A stretch of 64,000 bases of DNA from CAYRNY01 sp964425755 (GCA_964425755.1 CAYRNY010000004.1:1-64000); one strand, 5' to 3'; numbered from the stretch's first letter, positions 52,617-61,966 are shown. The notes: a model not told the origin generated them from the sequence alone. Numbers and translations: made by a program.

Positions 52617-52709
52617 CTGCATTGCGGCAGCCTCGCGCGTTTGCTGGCAGCATTTTTTCGGCTAAGAGGCTCGAATACCTGACCGCCGTTCCCCGGTCGC
52701 GCACCCTAC

Positions 52710-52736
52710 TGTGTTTAAATCACTATGGTAAACACA
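52710..52736. promoter_or_regulatory. 8-bp perfect dyad upstream of the PhoU-like gene
   Basis: TGTGTTTA (52710-52717) and TAAACACA (52729-52736) are exact inverted arms around 11 nt. The left half reads TGTGTTTAAA, as does the site in front of the DeoR gene at 57462. Confidence 0.6.
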
Positions 52737-52873
52737 CAGAAAAATTGTTAAAATGATTTTACTTGGTTAAAAAATCTTTTCCAATGTGCTCGGACTTGCT
52801 ACTCTCGATTTGCCAGAGAGTGCACATGGCTGCGCCAGCGCGGTCCGCGAAACGTATAGGGGCGATGATAGTA

Positions 52874-53539
52874 ATGATCGATAGCATTCTCCGCACGGTG
52901 AAAAACATACCTGAACGCATCGGCGACCGGTTTGCACGCAAGCCGGATCGCTTCATTGAATACCTGATCCAGCAGTGCGAGTTGGGCGGCGAAGGTACCG
53001 AGGCGCTGATGGATTACATGCGCAAGCCCAACAAGAAAAACGCCCAGCGTGTCCGGCAGCTTGAGAAAGACGCGGACGAGGTGCGGCGCATCCTGATCGA
53101 CGAGTTGAACCGTACGTTTGTCACGCCGATCGACCGCGAGGATATCTATGCCTTGTCGCGCGCGATCGATGACATCCTGGACGATACCTGGTTCACGATC
53201 AACGAGATGGATATCCTGGAAGTCGAACCGAACGATCATCTGCAGGAAATGGCGAAGCAACTGAACCAGGGCGCAGAAGAGATCAAGCTGGCGATTCAAC
53301 GCCTGGAACGGCATCCCGGCGTTTCCAGCACCCACGCGATTCGCGCGCGCGGCGTAAAGGGTGACATCGAGAGACTCTATGCGACAGCGCTCGCGGACCT
53401 GTTCCGCAAGCCGAAGGACCTGAGCAACGTGATCACGATGCTCAAACTGCGCGAGATCTACCGCCACCTGTTCCACGCCGGGGGGCGGATCGGCGATGCT
53501 GCCGATACGATTGACGATATCGTCGTGAAGTTCTTCTAG
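52874..53539 (+). CDS. PhoU-like DUF47 protein
   Basis: This all-helical protein of about 221 residues belongs to the DUF47/PhoU-like family that usually accompanies Pit phosphate transporters. VRQLEKDADEVRRILIDELNRTFVTPIDREDIYALSRAIDDILD near the middle is the family hallmark, with conserved ExxxD pairs for metal clusters. The likely role is control of phosphate or metal uptake. Several starts are possible (52763, 52865, 52874); I took ATG 52874, where the family's conserved part begins and AGGGG is 11 nt away. No pit gene is next to it, which is unusual. Confidence 0.85.
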   Translation: MIDSILRTVKNIPERIGDRFARKPDRFIEYLIQQCELGGEGTEALMDYMRKPNKKNAQRVRQLEKDADEVRRILIDELNRTFVTPIDREDIYALSRAIDDILDDTWFTINEMDILEVEPNDHLQEMAKQLNQGAEEIKLAIQRLERHPGVSSTHAIRARGVKGDIERLYATALADLFRKPKDLSNVITMLKLREIYRHLFHAGGRIGDAADTIDDIVVKFF

Positions 53540-53563
53540 CCCGCCCAGGCGCACCCCGAATCG

Positions 53564-53594
53564 AAAATGCCCGCCCGCAGGCCGGCATTTTTTT
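53564..53594. terminator. Bidirectional terminator
   Basis: AAAATGCC (53564-53571) pairs with GGCATTTT (53584-53591), with a T run on both strands. It separates the PhoU-like gene from the convergent glycerophosphodiesterase gene. Confidence 0.8.
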
Positions 53595-53631
53595 GTTGTC
53601 GCTGGCATTGCTGCAGGCCGGGCGACGGATG

Positions 53632-54438
53632 CTAGCCGGCATCCACCAACGCGAGCAGCCGGTCGGGATAATCCGAGGTCAGGCCGTCGATGCCTGCCGC
53701 GATCAGGTTCCGCGCCGTGTCCAGGTCATTGACCACCCACGCGGTCGCCTGCTGGCCGCGCTGGTGGATCCGCGCGATAACTTCCGCCGTGTACAGTTTG
53801 TGGTACGCGTTGATCGTCTTGAACGTGATCTCGTCTTCTGCAGGCAGGCGGTCCAGCCACAGGCCGGACAGGGCGATCGCGGGGTCCGCGCGGTAGATTT
53901 CGTACAGCGCGTCGTGGTAAAACGACCGGACCTGGACCCGGTCGGTCAGGCCGAACGCATGGATCGCGGCCACCAGCTCCGCTTCGATTCCCGGAAAACG
54001 CCAGGGTTCTTTGAGCTCAATGAACAGCAACAACTCGGTTTCGCGCAGGAAAGCGAAAGCCTCGTGCAGCGTGGGGATGCGCTCACCGTGATACTTCGGG
54101 GCGAAGGCGTGCCCCGCGTCCAGCGCGGCGATCGCCTCCAGCGTCAGGTCTTCGATAAACGCCTGGTGCCCCGTCACACGCGCGGTGTCCTCGTCGTGAA
54201 ACACGATCAGGTGCCCGTCGCGCGTGCGCTGAACGTCAAATTCCACGCCGTCGATCCCCAGTTCGGCGGCCACCTTGAACGCCGCCAGCGTGTTTTCCGG
54301 GGCCAATCCCTTTGCACCCCGGTGACCGACGATCAACGGTCTGCCCGCCGATACCCGCGATCGCGGCATCGGACTCAACGTGTCCCAGGCGGGGCGCTGC
54401 TCACGTGGTTTAACAGGGGATGTACGTACTTTTGCCAT
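53632..54438 (-). CDS. Glycerophosphodiester phosphodiesterase (UgpQ-like)
   Basis: This 268-residue GDPD-family enzyme has LIVGHRGAKGLAPENTLAAF near residue 36, DGVEFDVQRTRDGHLIVFHDED near residue 65, and LFIELKEP near residue 130. These give the two catalytic histidines and the calcium-binding acids. It hydrolyses glycerophosphodiesters such as glycerophosphoethanolamine to glycerol 3-phosphate and the alcohol. No signal peptide is present, so it acts in the cytoplasm. It is the last gene of a leftward operon with an MFS transporter, a phosphodiesterase and a DeoR regulator. Confidence 0.9.
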   Translation of the reverse strand: MAKVRTSPVKPREQRPAWDTLSPMPRSRVSAGRPLIVGHRGAKGLAPENTLAAFKVAAELGIDGVEFDVQRTRDGHLIVFHDEDTARVTGHQAFIEDLTLEAIAALDAGHAFAPKYHGERIPTLHEAFAFLRETELLLFIELKEPWRFPGIEAELVAAIHAFGLTDRVQVRSFYHDALYEIYRADPAIALSGLWLDRLPAEDEITFKTINAYHKLYTAEVIARIHQRGQQATAWVVNDLDTARNLIAAGIDGLTSDYPDRLLALVDAG

Positions 54439-54508
54439 TGTCGCTTTGTTTTATCCTTCTGAGTTACAGGCTCATAATCCGTTCGTCGATACAGCGCCGG
54501 ACGGTGCG

Positions 54509-55807
54509 TTAACCGGCTACCTTTTCCGACGCAGCGGCGGCATAAGCTGGCCCCGCGCGGCGTGCTTCCTTGCGCGCAACCCAGAACGTCCAACAGAGGG
54601 CCAGTGCCAGCACTACGGTCGCCATCCCAAAGATGCCTGCCAGCGTGATCGTCGCCAGCAGCGCATAGGCGATCAACGGGCCGCCCGCGCTGCCCAAGTC
54701 GCCCACGGTGTTCAGCAGGCCCAGCACGCGCCCGCGCTGGTGCGGGCGTGTATAGTCTCCGACCAGCGTCATGACCTGGGTCTGCAGCACACTCGTCGCT
54801 ACCGCGCTGATCATGGTCGCGGTGACCAGCACGATCCCCGTCCCGAACGTGATCAACCCCGTCGCCAGGATGCCCAACACCAGCGCGACCAGCACCAGGC
54901 CCCATCGCCGCTGGCTGGCATCCGACAGCCAGCCCGCCAGCGGCGCCGTCAGCAGGCTCACAAACTGGTTGCCTGCGGTGAGCGCGCCGGTGAACGTCGA
55001 GAGGGGGACCACAAGACCGATCAGCATCACCGTCTTGCCGACCCGTTCTTCCAACAGCAGGGGCAGCGTGGCCCCCAGCGTGCCCAGGAAGATCAGCCAG
55101 TTGACGCCCAGCAGCGCGATCGCGGTCAGCAGCGGCAGGGCCGGGATCGGTGCCCGGGCCGGGGCGGTTTGCGACTGCGACGCTGCGCGCGGTGACGGCA
55201 CGCTGTGCGACGCCGTTTCCGGGCGCGTTTCGGGCAACAACAGCCACCACATCACCGCGCCCAGAAACGTCAGCAGCGCGCACACGGTAAACGCGTTACG
55301 GTACCCCAGCCAATCGGTCAGCGCGCCGCCGAGAAACGCGCTCATGCCCGCGCCGATGAAGAACCACATCTGCAGGCGACCGACGAAGCGGCCCCGGTTG
55401 CGATCGATCGAGATGTCCAGCGCGATCGTGCTCGCGGTCAGCCAGATGCCGGACCATGACAGGCCCCACAACAAGCGCCCGATCAACAGCGGCCAGAAGC
55501 CGGGCACAGTATAAAGCACGGACGACAACGCGCCCGCAAACAACGCCGGCACCGCGATCCGGCGGCGTGGTATGCGCTCGATGAGCATCCCGACCGGCCC
55601 GTTCATCACGATGCGGATCAAGCGATTGGCCGATAGCATCAGGCCCACGTGTGCCAGCGCGATCCCGGCCTGTTCGGTATGCGTCGGCAGGACCACGTAC
55701 AGCGTCAAGTCGCCCAGCAGCGCGATCGCGACGCCCAGCCCCACGATCCACAGGACATGATGCGGCGCGCGCCGCTGCCGCCACTCGGCCAACGCCGCGC
55801 TATTCAT
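54509..55807 (-). CDS. MFS transporter
   Basis: This 432-residue protein has 12 predicted membrane spans in two halves separated by a hydrophilic loop rich in Ser/Pro (about 205-225). The family A-loop motif between spans 2 and 3 reads GPVGMLIERIPRRRI. The start ATG at 55807 overlaps the end of the phosphodiesterase gene (ATGAATAG), so I reject the longer upstream frame. The substrate is unknown. The neighbours suggest glycerophosphodiesters, glycerol phosphate or their head groups. Confidence 0.85.
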   Translation of the reverse strand: MNSAALAEWRQRRAPHHVLWIVGLGVAIALLGDLTLYVVLPTHTEQAGIALAHVGLMLSANRLIRIVMNGPVGMLIERIPRRRIAVPALFAGALSSVLYTVPGFWPLLIGRLLWGLSWSGIWLTASTIALDISIDRNRGRFVGRLQMWFFIGAGMSAFLGGALTDWLGYRNAFTVCALLTFLGAVMWWLLLPETRPETASHSVPSPRAASQSQTAPARAPIPALPLLTAIALLGVNWLIFLGTLGATLPLLLEERVGKTVMLIGLVVPLSTFTGALTAGNQFVSLLTAPLAGWLSDASQRRWGLVLVALVLGILATGLITFGTGIVLVTATMISAVATSVLQTQVMTLVGDYTRPHQRGRVLGLLNTVGDLGSAGGPLIAYALLATITLAGIFGMATVVLALALCWTFWVARKEARRAGPAYAAAASEKVAG

Positions 55808-56603
55808 CGAGCGCATCCCGGATCGGGCGACCTTCCCATTCCTCAGGACAGGCGAGGCCCAGTAAATGCGCAACAGTCGCCGCGGTGTCGATGATGCGGA
55901 CGGGGACCTGAATCGCGTGGCCGCACCGGGCGCGATGCCCGCTGACGATCCAGGGGATGGTGATATCTTCCGCCGCGTCCGTGCCATGCGTGCGATCGTG
56001 CCCGCCGTGATCGGCCAGGACCAGCCACGTGAACCCGTTTTGCAGCCCGGCCCCGGCCAGCGCGCCAGTCAAGCCGCCCAACACCCGGTCCATGCGCTCC
56101 ACGGCGGCAAGGTAGGGCGGCGACATCCAGCCGTGCTCATGCCCCACCAGGTCCGTCTCGCACAGGTAAACCAATGTCAGGTCGGGCTGCTCCGCCATCA
56201 GGTGCGTGCTGGCTTGCTCGGCGATCGTGCGGTCGATATCGGGCGTGGTGTGCGCGCTGTGATAGTAGCTCACGTCCAGGCTGCCGTGCGCCGACAGGTC
56301 GCGCAGGTGTTCCCAGCTATAGAACATCGCGGTCTGCAGCCCTGCCTGGTGGGCCACATCCATGATGCTGGGAAACGCGGCGGCGGACGCCTGAAAACAG
56401 TTTTCGGTCACGCCGTGTGTTTGCGGCGGCACGCCCCGGAACATGGAAAGATGTGCTGGCAGCGACCAGCTTGGCACGACCGACTGCGCAGACCAGGTAT
56501 ACGCCCCGGCGCGCCATAACGCATCAATGGCCGGTGTGTGCGCCTGTTCGAGCGCGTCTGGCCGGCAACCGTCGAGGACTACCAGGATGACTTTCGTACG
56601 CAT
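55800..56603 (-). CDS. Alkaline-phosphatase-superfamily phosphodiesterase
   Basis: This 267-residue protein of the type I phosphodiesterase/nucleotide pyrophosphatase family has KVILVVLDGCRPDALEQA at the N terminus (metal aspartate), VVPSWSLPAHLSMFRGV near residue 42 (nucleophile region), CETDLVGHEHGW near 150 (metal ligands) and LVLADHGGHDRTHG near 200 (metal ligands). All metal ligands of the superfamily look present. It probably hydrolyses a phosphodiester or phosphomonoester in the cytoplasm. It starts 4 nt after the DeoR gene. Confidence 0.85.
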   Translation of the reverse strand: MRTKVILVVLDGCRPDALEQAHTPAIDALWRAGAYTWSAQSVVPSWSLPAHLSMFRGVPPQTHGVTENCFQASAAAFPSIMDVAHQAGLQTAMFYSWEHLRDLSAHGSLDVSYYHSAHTTPDIDRTIAEQASTHLMAEQPDLTLVYLCETDLVGHEHGWMSPPYLAAVERMDRVLGGLTGALAGAGLQNGFTWLVLADHGGHDRTHGTDAAEDITIPWIVSGHRARCGHAIQVPVRIIDTAATVAHLLGLACPEEWEGRPIRDALDE

Positions 56604-56607
56604 GAAA

Positions 56608-57393
56608 TTACGCCATATCCTTTTGTTCGACGGTTACGACGTGCACGTTGATCCCCATTTTCAGCAGCCGGTCATGGCAATCTGCGTTTAGTTTGTCGTC
56701 GGTCACAATGTCGTCGACTTCGTCCAGCGCGGCGACGCTGGCAAAGGTTTTGTGCCCGAACTTGCGGCTGTCGGTCAGCAAGATGCAGCGCTGGCTGTTG
56801 CGGATCATGTGGCGTTTGACTTCGGCGTCTTCGAGGTTGTATTCGGTCAGCCCGGCCTCCAGGTCTACCCCGCCGATGCCGATGAAGGCTTTGTCCACAT
56901 AAAAGCGGCTGAACGTGTATTCGGCCACCGGGCCGATCAGCGAATGTTCGCCCGGGCGCACGATGCCGCCGCACAACATCAGCCGGATGTCCGGCTGGTC
57001 GGTCAGGATATTGGCGATTGGCAGGCTGTTGGTCAGGACCGTGATATCAGACATGTGCGTCAGGTTGCGTGCCAGCTCCAGGGTCGTGGTGCCGATGTCA
57101 ATCGCCAGGCTGTCGCCCTCGTGCACCAGCGAGGCCGCGTAGCGACCGATCGCCTGCTTGGCCGGCTGGGCTTCTTGAATCCGGGTCAGCACCGGGGGTT
57201 CGTAACTGCGCCCGCGCGCGCTGACCGCGCCGCCGTGAATCCGCCGTAGCAGGCTCGCCTGCTCGAGCGTCGTCAGGTCGCGCCGGATCGTCATGTCGGA
57301 TACCCCAAAGCGCTCGCACAATTCGGCTACGGTGACGGCCCCCTTCTCAGCGATCGTCTGTAAGATAATACGTTGCCGTTCATGCGCGTTCAT
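56608..57393 (-). CDS. DeoR-family regulator of the phosphodiesterase operon
   Basis: This 261-residue protein has an N-terminal winged helix (ERQRIILQTIAEKGAVTVAE, then FGVSDMTIRRDLTTLEQASLL) and a DeoR sensor domain (LAIDIGTTTLELAR, ITVLTNSLPIAN, then LLTDSRKFGHKTFA). The longer frame reaches 57480, but AGGAAA precedes the ATG at 57393 and the helix-turn-helix starts there. The inducer is likely a phosphorylated product such as glycerol 3-phosphate, as in GlpR; this is inference. The TGTGTTTAAACATA palindrome 70-80 nt upstream is its probable operator. Confidence 0.9.
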   Translation of the reverse strand: MNAHERQRIILQTIAEKGAVTVAELCERFGVSDMTIRRDLTTLEQASLLRRIHGGAVSARGRSYEPPVLTRIQEAQPAKQAIGRYAASLVHEGDSLAIDIGTTTLELARNLTHMSDITVLTNSLPIANILTDQPDIRLMLCGGIVRPGEHSLIGPVAEYTFSRFYVDKAFIGIGGVDLEAGLTEYNLEDAEVKRHMIRNSQRCILLTDSRKFGHKTFASVAALDEVDDIVTDDKLNADCHDRLLKMGINVHVVTVEQKDMA

Positions 57394-57437
57394 CGAGCAA
57401 TTTCCTATTCCCAAAATCGTGTTATAATGCCAACACG

Positions 57438-57475
57438 AAGCGCTTGCATTTTTTGTTGAAATGTGTTTAAACATA
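57438..57475. promoter_or_regulatory. Operator sites of the DeoR/phosphodiesterase operon
   Basis: AAGCGCTT (57438-57445), within ATGCAAGCGCTTCGT on the minus strand, resembles a catabolite-response type site. TGTGTTTAAACATA (57462-57475) contains the perfect palindrome TGTTTAAACA (57464-57473). A related TGCATTTAAACATA lies at 58448-58461. A -10 like TATAAC occurs on the minus strand at about 57422-57427. Confidence 0.5.
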
Positions 57476-57528
57476 CACAATCGGCAAGCTGCTGGCAGCG
57501 CGATCGGTGAGCCGGGCCTCAGGCGCGG

Positions 57529-58395
57529 TCACCGCTTGAGCGATGGCAGCACCAGGTAATCGATCCAGTTGCGCAGCTCCGCTTCGCGAAACTCAGGATC
57601 AATAATATCAGGTCCAACGTCAAAACGCGCGCGCAAGGCCGGATCATCGGGCCGGCGGGCCAACGCGAACATGTCATCCGCGTAAGCCTGCACCGCTTCG
57701 GGCGTGTCAAAGAAGCCCTCTTTGATCAACGGTTCAGCACGCGCCCGGATCAAGCGCGCCATTTCAAAAAAGTTATACTCGGGGTGATACTGCGTGGCCC
57801 AGAACGTGCCGTTCTTGTGACGCACTTCGAGCGCCTGCACGTGCGTGTGATCGTTGACGGCCAGCAGTGTCGCGCCAGCGGGCAGCGAGACGACTTCGTC
57901 CAAATGCATGATGAAGCCGTCGTAAACATCGGGTTTGCCGCGCAGCAGCGGATGAGACTTTCCGGCGTCCGTGCGCCGGATGCGGCGCGCGATGCCCCAC
58001 TCTCGCCCGCGCGGATTCTTGCGGACCTCGCCGCCCGCAGCGTAGGCCGCCATCTGGACGCCCCAGCAGCTTCCATAGCAGGGGACCCCGGCCTCGAAAA
58101 GCGCGCGTGCCAGCTCAACTTGGCGCGTCACGCGAGTATCATCGGTGTGGTACATCGTGAGGTCGGAGCCGGTCCAGATCGCGGCGTCGTAGGACGTGAG
58201 GGCCGTGCCGGTTGGCAGGTTCTGGTTCAGGTCCGCGACGAACAGCACGTCGATGGACGCTTGCGGGACGTAGCGGCGCAGGAAATCGGCGTACATATCA
58301 TGCGGATGGCCCACGTCGGACGCGTCAAAACGATCGCGGCTGGTTTTGGGATAACCGTTTAGAATGGCGATTTTCAGTGTGAGGTCTTTATGCAT
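57529..58395 (-). CDS. Class I glutamine amidotransferase-like hydrolase
   Basis: This 288-residue protein has a GATase1 fold: YGSCWGVQMAAYAAGG near residue 95 holds the catalytic cysteine, and FWATQYHPEYNFFEM near residue 205 the histidine and glutamate. It has no synthetase domain. Stand-alone proteins of this type include GMP-synthase-like amidotransferases and gamma-glutamyl amide hydrolases. Because it is divergent from a glutamine-synthetase-like gene cluster, I favour hydrolysis of a gamma-glutamyl amide. AAGGAA precedes the ATG. Substrate unproven. Confidence 0.82.
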   Translation of the reverse strand: MHKDLTLKIAILNGYPKTSRDRFDASDVGHPHDMYADFLRRYVPQASIDVLFVADLNQNLPTGTALTSYDAAIWTGSDLTMYHTDDTRVTRQVELARALFEAGVPCYGSCWGVQMAAYAAGGEVRKNPRGREWGIARRIRRTDAGKSHPLLRGKPDVYDGFIMHLDEVVSLPAGATLLAVNDHTHVQALEVRHKNGTFWATQYHPEYNFFEMARLIRARAEPLIKEGFFDTPEAVQAYADDMFALARRPDDPALRARFDVGPDIIDPEFREAELRNWIDYLVLPSLKR

Positions 58396-58442
58396 GGCTA
58401 GCTGTTTCCTTGTGGCATTCAGAGTCGGCGTTCAACGCACTG

Positions 58443-58461
58443 ATGTTTGCATTTAAACATA
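58443..58461. promoter_or_regulatory. Dyad in the divergent GATase/AOR promoter
   Basis: ATGTTT (58443-58448) and AAACAT (58455-58460) are exact inverted arms around 6 nt. The right side, TGCATTTAAACATA, matches the site before the DeoR gene (TGTGTTTAAACATA) at 12 of 14 positions. The 196-bp gap holds no other clear signal. Confidence 0.5.
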
Positions 58462-58591
58462 TTTCACCAAAAGATGTGTGCTATACAGCACCAGTATACG
58501 CATTTCTGCGAAAATCGAACAGGCTGAACAGGTCACGCAGCACGCACAGCCAGCACACGAATTTGTACATTGCGAGGAAGGTGAGCATACA

Positions 58592-60487
58592 ATGCCTTAC
58601 GGGTATCATGGCCGGATCTTGCACGTCAATTTGACCACCGGCAGCCTCACGGTCGAGGAGCCGGACGAGTTATTTTACAGGACCTACATGGGCGGCAGCG
58701 CGATGGGGCTGTACTACCTGCTCAAGAACACGCCGCCCGGAACCGACCCCCTCGCGCCGGAAAACACGCTCTCATTAATGCTCAGCGTGCTCACCGGCGT
58801 GCCGATCGCCGGGCAGAGTCGCATGACCGCGGTCGCGCGCTCGCCGCTGACGAACATGGTCGGCGACTCGCAGTGCGGCGGGTTCTGGCCTGCCGAGTTG
58901 AAGTTCGCTGGGTTTGACGGGGTCGTCATCTGGGGGCGCGCCGAGAAGCCGGTCTACCTGTGGATTCACGACGGGGAAGCCGAGCTACGCGACGCTTCAC
59001 AGCTTTGGGGGCGCACCACGCACGAGGTGCAGACCGCGATCCAGGACGAGGTCGGTGAGGATCGCGCCGAAGTGCTGCAGATCGGCCCGGCGGGCGAGAA
59101 CCTGGTGCGTTTCGCCGCAATCATGAACATGTCCAACCGGGCCAACGGGCGTACCGGCATGGGCGCGGTCATGGGCAGCAAGAACTTGAAAGCGGTCGTC
59201 GTGCGCGGCAGGCAGCGTCCCGATATCTTCGACCGCGACACCTTCAAAACGTTGATGAAGTGGGGCGCGGAACACACCGAAGACGAAATGGGCAGCATGA
59301 CGCTGCTAGGCACGTCGCAGCTTGTGCGCACCCAGCAGAGCCGGGGCGGGCTGCCCGCTTACAATTATGCCAGCGGCGTGTTCGACGGCTACGATGGCAT
59401 TTCCGGCCAGACCATGCGCGACACGATCCTGAAAGGCAACGATACCTGTTACGCCTGCACGGTGCGCTGCAAGCGCGTGGTGGAAAAGGAATCAGGCCCC
59501 TACCCGCTTGACCCGGTCTACGGCGGCCCGGAATACGAGACGATCAGCACCTTCGGGTCGTACTGCGGCATCGATGACCTGGAAGCCGTAGCCTATGCCA
59601 ACCAACTCTGCAACCAGTACGGCATGGATACGATCTCATGCGGCGCGACGATCGCCTGGGCGATGGACTGCTACGAACAGGGCCTCATCACCGCTGAGGA
59701 TACCGGCGGGCTTGAACTCACCTTCGGCAACGCGGAAGCGATGACGCAGCTCACCGAGATGATCGCCAAGCGCGACGGTTTTGGCGATCTGCTGGCGGAA
59801 GGGTCCGCCCGCGCGGCGCAGCAATTCGGCCCGGCAGCCGAGGACTTGCTGCTCACGGTTAAAGGCTCCGAGATGCCCGCCCACATGCCGCAGGTCAAGC
59901 GCAGCCTCGCGTTGATCTACGCCGTCAACCCCTTCGGCGCGGATCACATGTCCAGCGAGCACGACGGCAGCTACACCGAATACAACCCGCGCATCGCCGA
60001 ACTGGGGCTGGTCGACCCCCAACCGGCGACCGCGCTCAACACCGAAAAAGTACGCTACGCCTTCTACACCCAGTGCACCTACAGCATGCTGGACACGCTC
60101 GACCTGTGCCAGTTTGTTTACGGCCCGGACTGGCAGTTGTTCAGCCTGCGCCAATTGGTCACGTTGGTGCAGGCGGTCACCGGCTGGCCGGTCACGTTGT
60201 TCGAGCTACAAAAACTGGGCGAGCGGCGGCTTAACATGCTGCGTGCGTTCAACGCACGCGAGGGGTTCGGGCGCGACCAGGACACGATCCCGAAAAAGCT
60301 GACGCGACCGCTTCAGGGCGGCAAAAGCGACGGGTTGTTCGTCACGGTTGAAGAGGTCGAACGCGCGAAAGATGCCTATTACGGCATGGCCGGGTGGGAC
60401 GTGGCGACCGGTATGCCGCTGCGCGGCAAACTCGCCGAACTTGGGCTTGAGTGGGTCGCCGACCAGCTAGAGCACGCGACCGTCTAG
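58592..60487 (+). CDS. Aldehyde:ferredoxin oxidoreductase family protein (tungsten)
   Basis: This 631-residue protein has the two AOR domains. The N-terminal tungstopterin domain starts YHGRILHVNLTTGSLTVEEPD and contains TGVPIAGQSRMTAVARSPLTN. The central region carries NRANGRTGMGAVMGSKNLKAVVVRG. Cluster ligands are Cys286, Cys289 and Cys293 (CYACTVRC), with Cys506 (DTLDLCQF) as the fourth. It oxidises aldehydes to acids with reduction of ferredoxin. GAGGAAGGTGAGC precedes the ATG at 58592; the frame is open further back to 58478 but homology starts here. The gene is followed 15 nt later by a glutamine-synthetase-like gene. Confidence 0.92.
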   Translation: MPYGYHGRILHVNLTTGSLTVEEPDELFYRTYMGGSAMGLYYLLKNTPPGTDPLAPENTLSLMLSVLTGVPIAGQSRMTAVARSPLTNMVGDSQCGGFWPAELKFAGFDGVVIWGRAEKPVYLWIHDGEAELRDASQLWGRTTHEVQTAIQDEVGEDRAEVLQIGPAGENLVRFAAIMNMSNRANGRTGMGAVMGSKNLKAVVVRGRQRPDIFDRDTFKTLMKWGAEHTEDEMGSMTLLGTSQLVRTQQSRGGLPAYNYASGVFDGYDGISGQTMRDTILKGNDTCYACTVRCKRVVEKESGPYPLDPVYGGPEYETISTFGSYCGIDDLEAVAYANQLCNQYGMDTISCGATIAWAMDCYEQGLITAEDTGGLELTFGNAEAMTQLTEMIAKRDGFGDLLAEGSARAAQQFGPAAEDLLLTVKGSEMPAHMPQVKRSLALIYAVNPFGADHMSSEHDGSYTEYNPRIAELGLVDPQPATALNTEKVRYAFYTQCTYSMLDTLDLCQFVYGPDWQLFSLRQLVTLVQAVTGWPVTLFELQKLGERRLNMLRAFNAREGFGRDQDTIPKKLTRPLQGGKSDGLFVTVEEVERAKDAYYGMAGWDVATGMPLRGKLAELGLEWVADQLEHATV

Positions 60488-60502
60488 TGAGGGGTTACGG
60501 GC

Positions 60503-61897
60503 ATGAGCGAACACGTCCCCGGCATGCTTGACCGGCCAGCGCTCACGCTGCTGGTGGATAACGGCACAATCGAGACGGTGCTGGTTGGCTTCCCCGATAT
60601 GTACGGGCGGCTGCTGGGCAAGCGCTACGACGCGCGCTACTTCCTGCAATCCGCCGACCACGGCTTGCATTTCTGCGACTATCTGTTGGCCTGTGATATG
60701 GAAATGGACCCCGTCCCCGGCTACCGCTACACCGGTTGGGAACAGGGTTACCGCGATGCCTGGGGACAGGTCGACTGGGACACATTGCGCCGCGCGTCGT
60801 GGCTGGACAGATCCGCGCTGGTGCTGTGCGACGTGCGCGACGTCCGTACAGGCGAGCTGGTCCCGGTCGCGCCGCGTTCCGTGCTCCGGCAGCAGATCGA
60901 GCGCGCGCGTGCTGCCGGGTTCGTGCCGCTGGGGGCGACCGAACTTGAGTTTTTCGTCTTCGCGGAAACGTACGCTTCGGCCCGCAAAAAACACTACCAC
61001 GACCTGGTGACGTTCGGCGGTTACATCGAAGACTATCACCTGTTTCAGGGCACCAAAATCGAGGGCTTGCTGGGCGCGATCCGCTCGCACCTGAACCAGT
61101 CGGGCATCCCGGTGGAGTTCAGCAAGGGCGAATGGGGTGCTGGGCAGGAAGAGATCAACATCCGCTACAGCGACCTGCTGGCGATGTCCGACCGGACGGT
61201 GATCTTCAAGCAGCTTGCCAAAGAGATCGCCCACGAGCAGGATCGCGCGATCACGTTTATGGCGAAGTGGCACGAGGCCCACGCCGGCAGTAGCATGCAT
61301 CTGCACTTCAGCCTGTGGGACGAAGCGGGCACGCGCAACGTCTTCGCGGGCGAGGGCGCGCCGGGGGACGGGCTGCCGGTCGCGGCATCCGATACGTTTC
61401 GCTGGGCGATCGGTGGCATGCTGGCACACGCGCGCGAGTTGACACTGTTTTTCGCGCCGCTGGTCAATTCCTACAAGCGCTTCCGGTCGGCTTCGTTCGC
61501 ACCGGTGGCGGTCGCGTGGGCGTATGACAACCGCACGGCGGGCTTCCGCATCATCGGTACGGGCGACTCGCTGCGCATGGAGTGCCGCATCCCCGGCGCG
61601 GATGCGAACCCGTACCTGGCATTTGCCGCCCTGCTCGCCGCCGCGCTCGACGGGATCGAACGGCGCATCGAACCGCCGCCCGCGTTCGATGGCAACGCGT
61701 ACCTGGCCGGCGATCTGCCGCGCATCCCGGCCACGCTGCCGGACGCGATCGCTGAGTTCGAGCGCAGCGCGTTCGTCCGCGAGGCGTTTGGCGCGGCGGT
61801 CGTGGAGCACTACCTGCACTTCGCGCGGACTGAGCAGCGAAAGTTTGAGGAAGCGGTTACAGACTGGGAGCGCGCGCGGTTGTTCGAGCGTATCTGA
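60503..61897 (+). CDS. Glutamine-synthetase-family gamma-glutamylamide synthetase
   Basis: This 464-residue protein has the GS active-site residues: the ExE pair in GATELEFFVF near residue 150, EWGAGQEEINI near residue 215, His266 and His268 in SSMHLHFSLWD, YDNRTAGFRIIG near 345 and MECRIPGADANPYLAFAALL near 365. The N-terminal FPDMYGRLLGKRYDARYFL replaces the canonical GlnA start and is typical of the PuuA/IpuC-like branch that couples glutamate to amines rather than ammonia. The adenylylation loop is absent. The acceptor amine is not known. Confidence 0.85.
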   Translation: MSEHVPGMLDRPALTLLVDNGTIETVLVGFPDMYGRLLGKRYDARYFLQSADHGLHFCDYLLACDMEMDPVPGYRYTGWEQGYRDAWGQVDWDTLRRASWLDRSALVLCDVRDVRTGELVPVAPRSVLRQQIERARAAGFVPLGATELEFFVFAETYASARKKHYHDLVTFGGYIEDYHLFQGTKIEGLLGAIRSHLNQSGIPVEFSKGEWGAGQEEINIRYSDLLAMSDRTVIFKQLAKEIAHEQDRAITFMAKWHEAHAGSSMHLHFSLWDEAGTRNVFAGEGAPGDGLPVAASDTFRWAIGGMLAHARELTLFFAPLVNSYKRFRSASFAPVAVAWAYDNRTAGFRIIGTGDSLRMECRIPGADANPYLAFAALLAAALDGIERRIEPPPAFDGNAYLAGDLPRIPATLPDAIAEFERSAFVREAFGAAVVEHYLHFARTEQRKFEEAVTDWERARLFERI

Positions 61898-61966
61898 GCG
61901 GAGCGGCGCGACCTGCGAACAGGCGCAGCCGTCGTTTATCTTTCTATTTTTGGAGGGGATTGAGTC

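Noticed and set aside
57529..58395. GMP synthase amidotransferase subunit
   Set aside because: No synthetase partner or purine gene nearby, and the divergent GS-like cluster suggests gamma-glutamyl amide hydrolysis instead.
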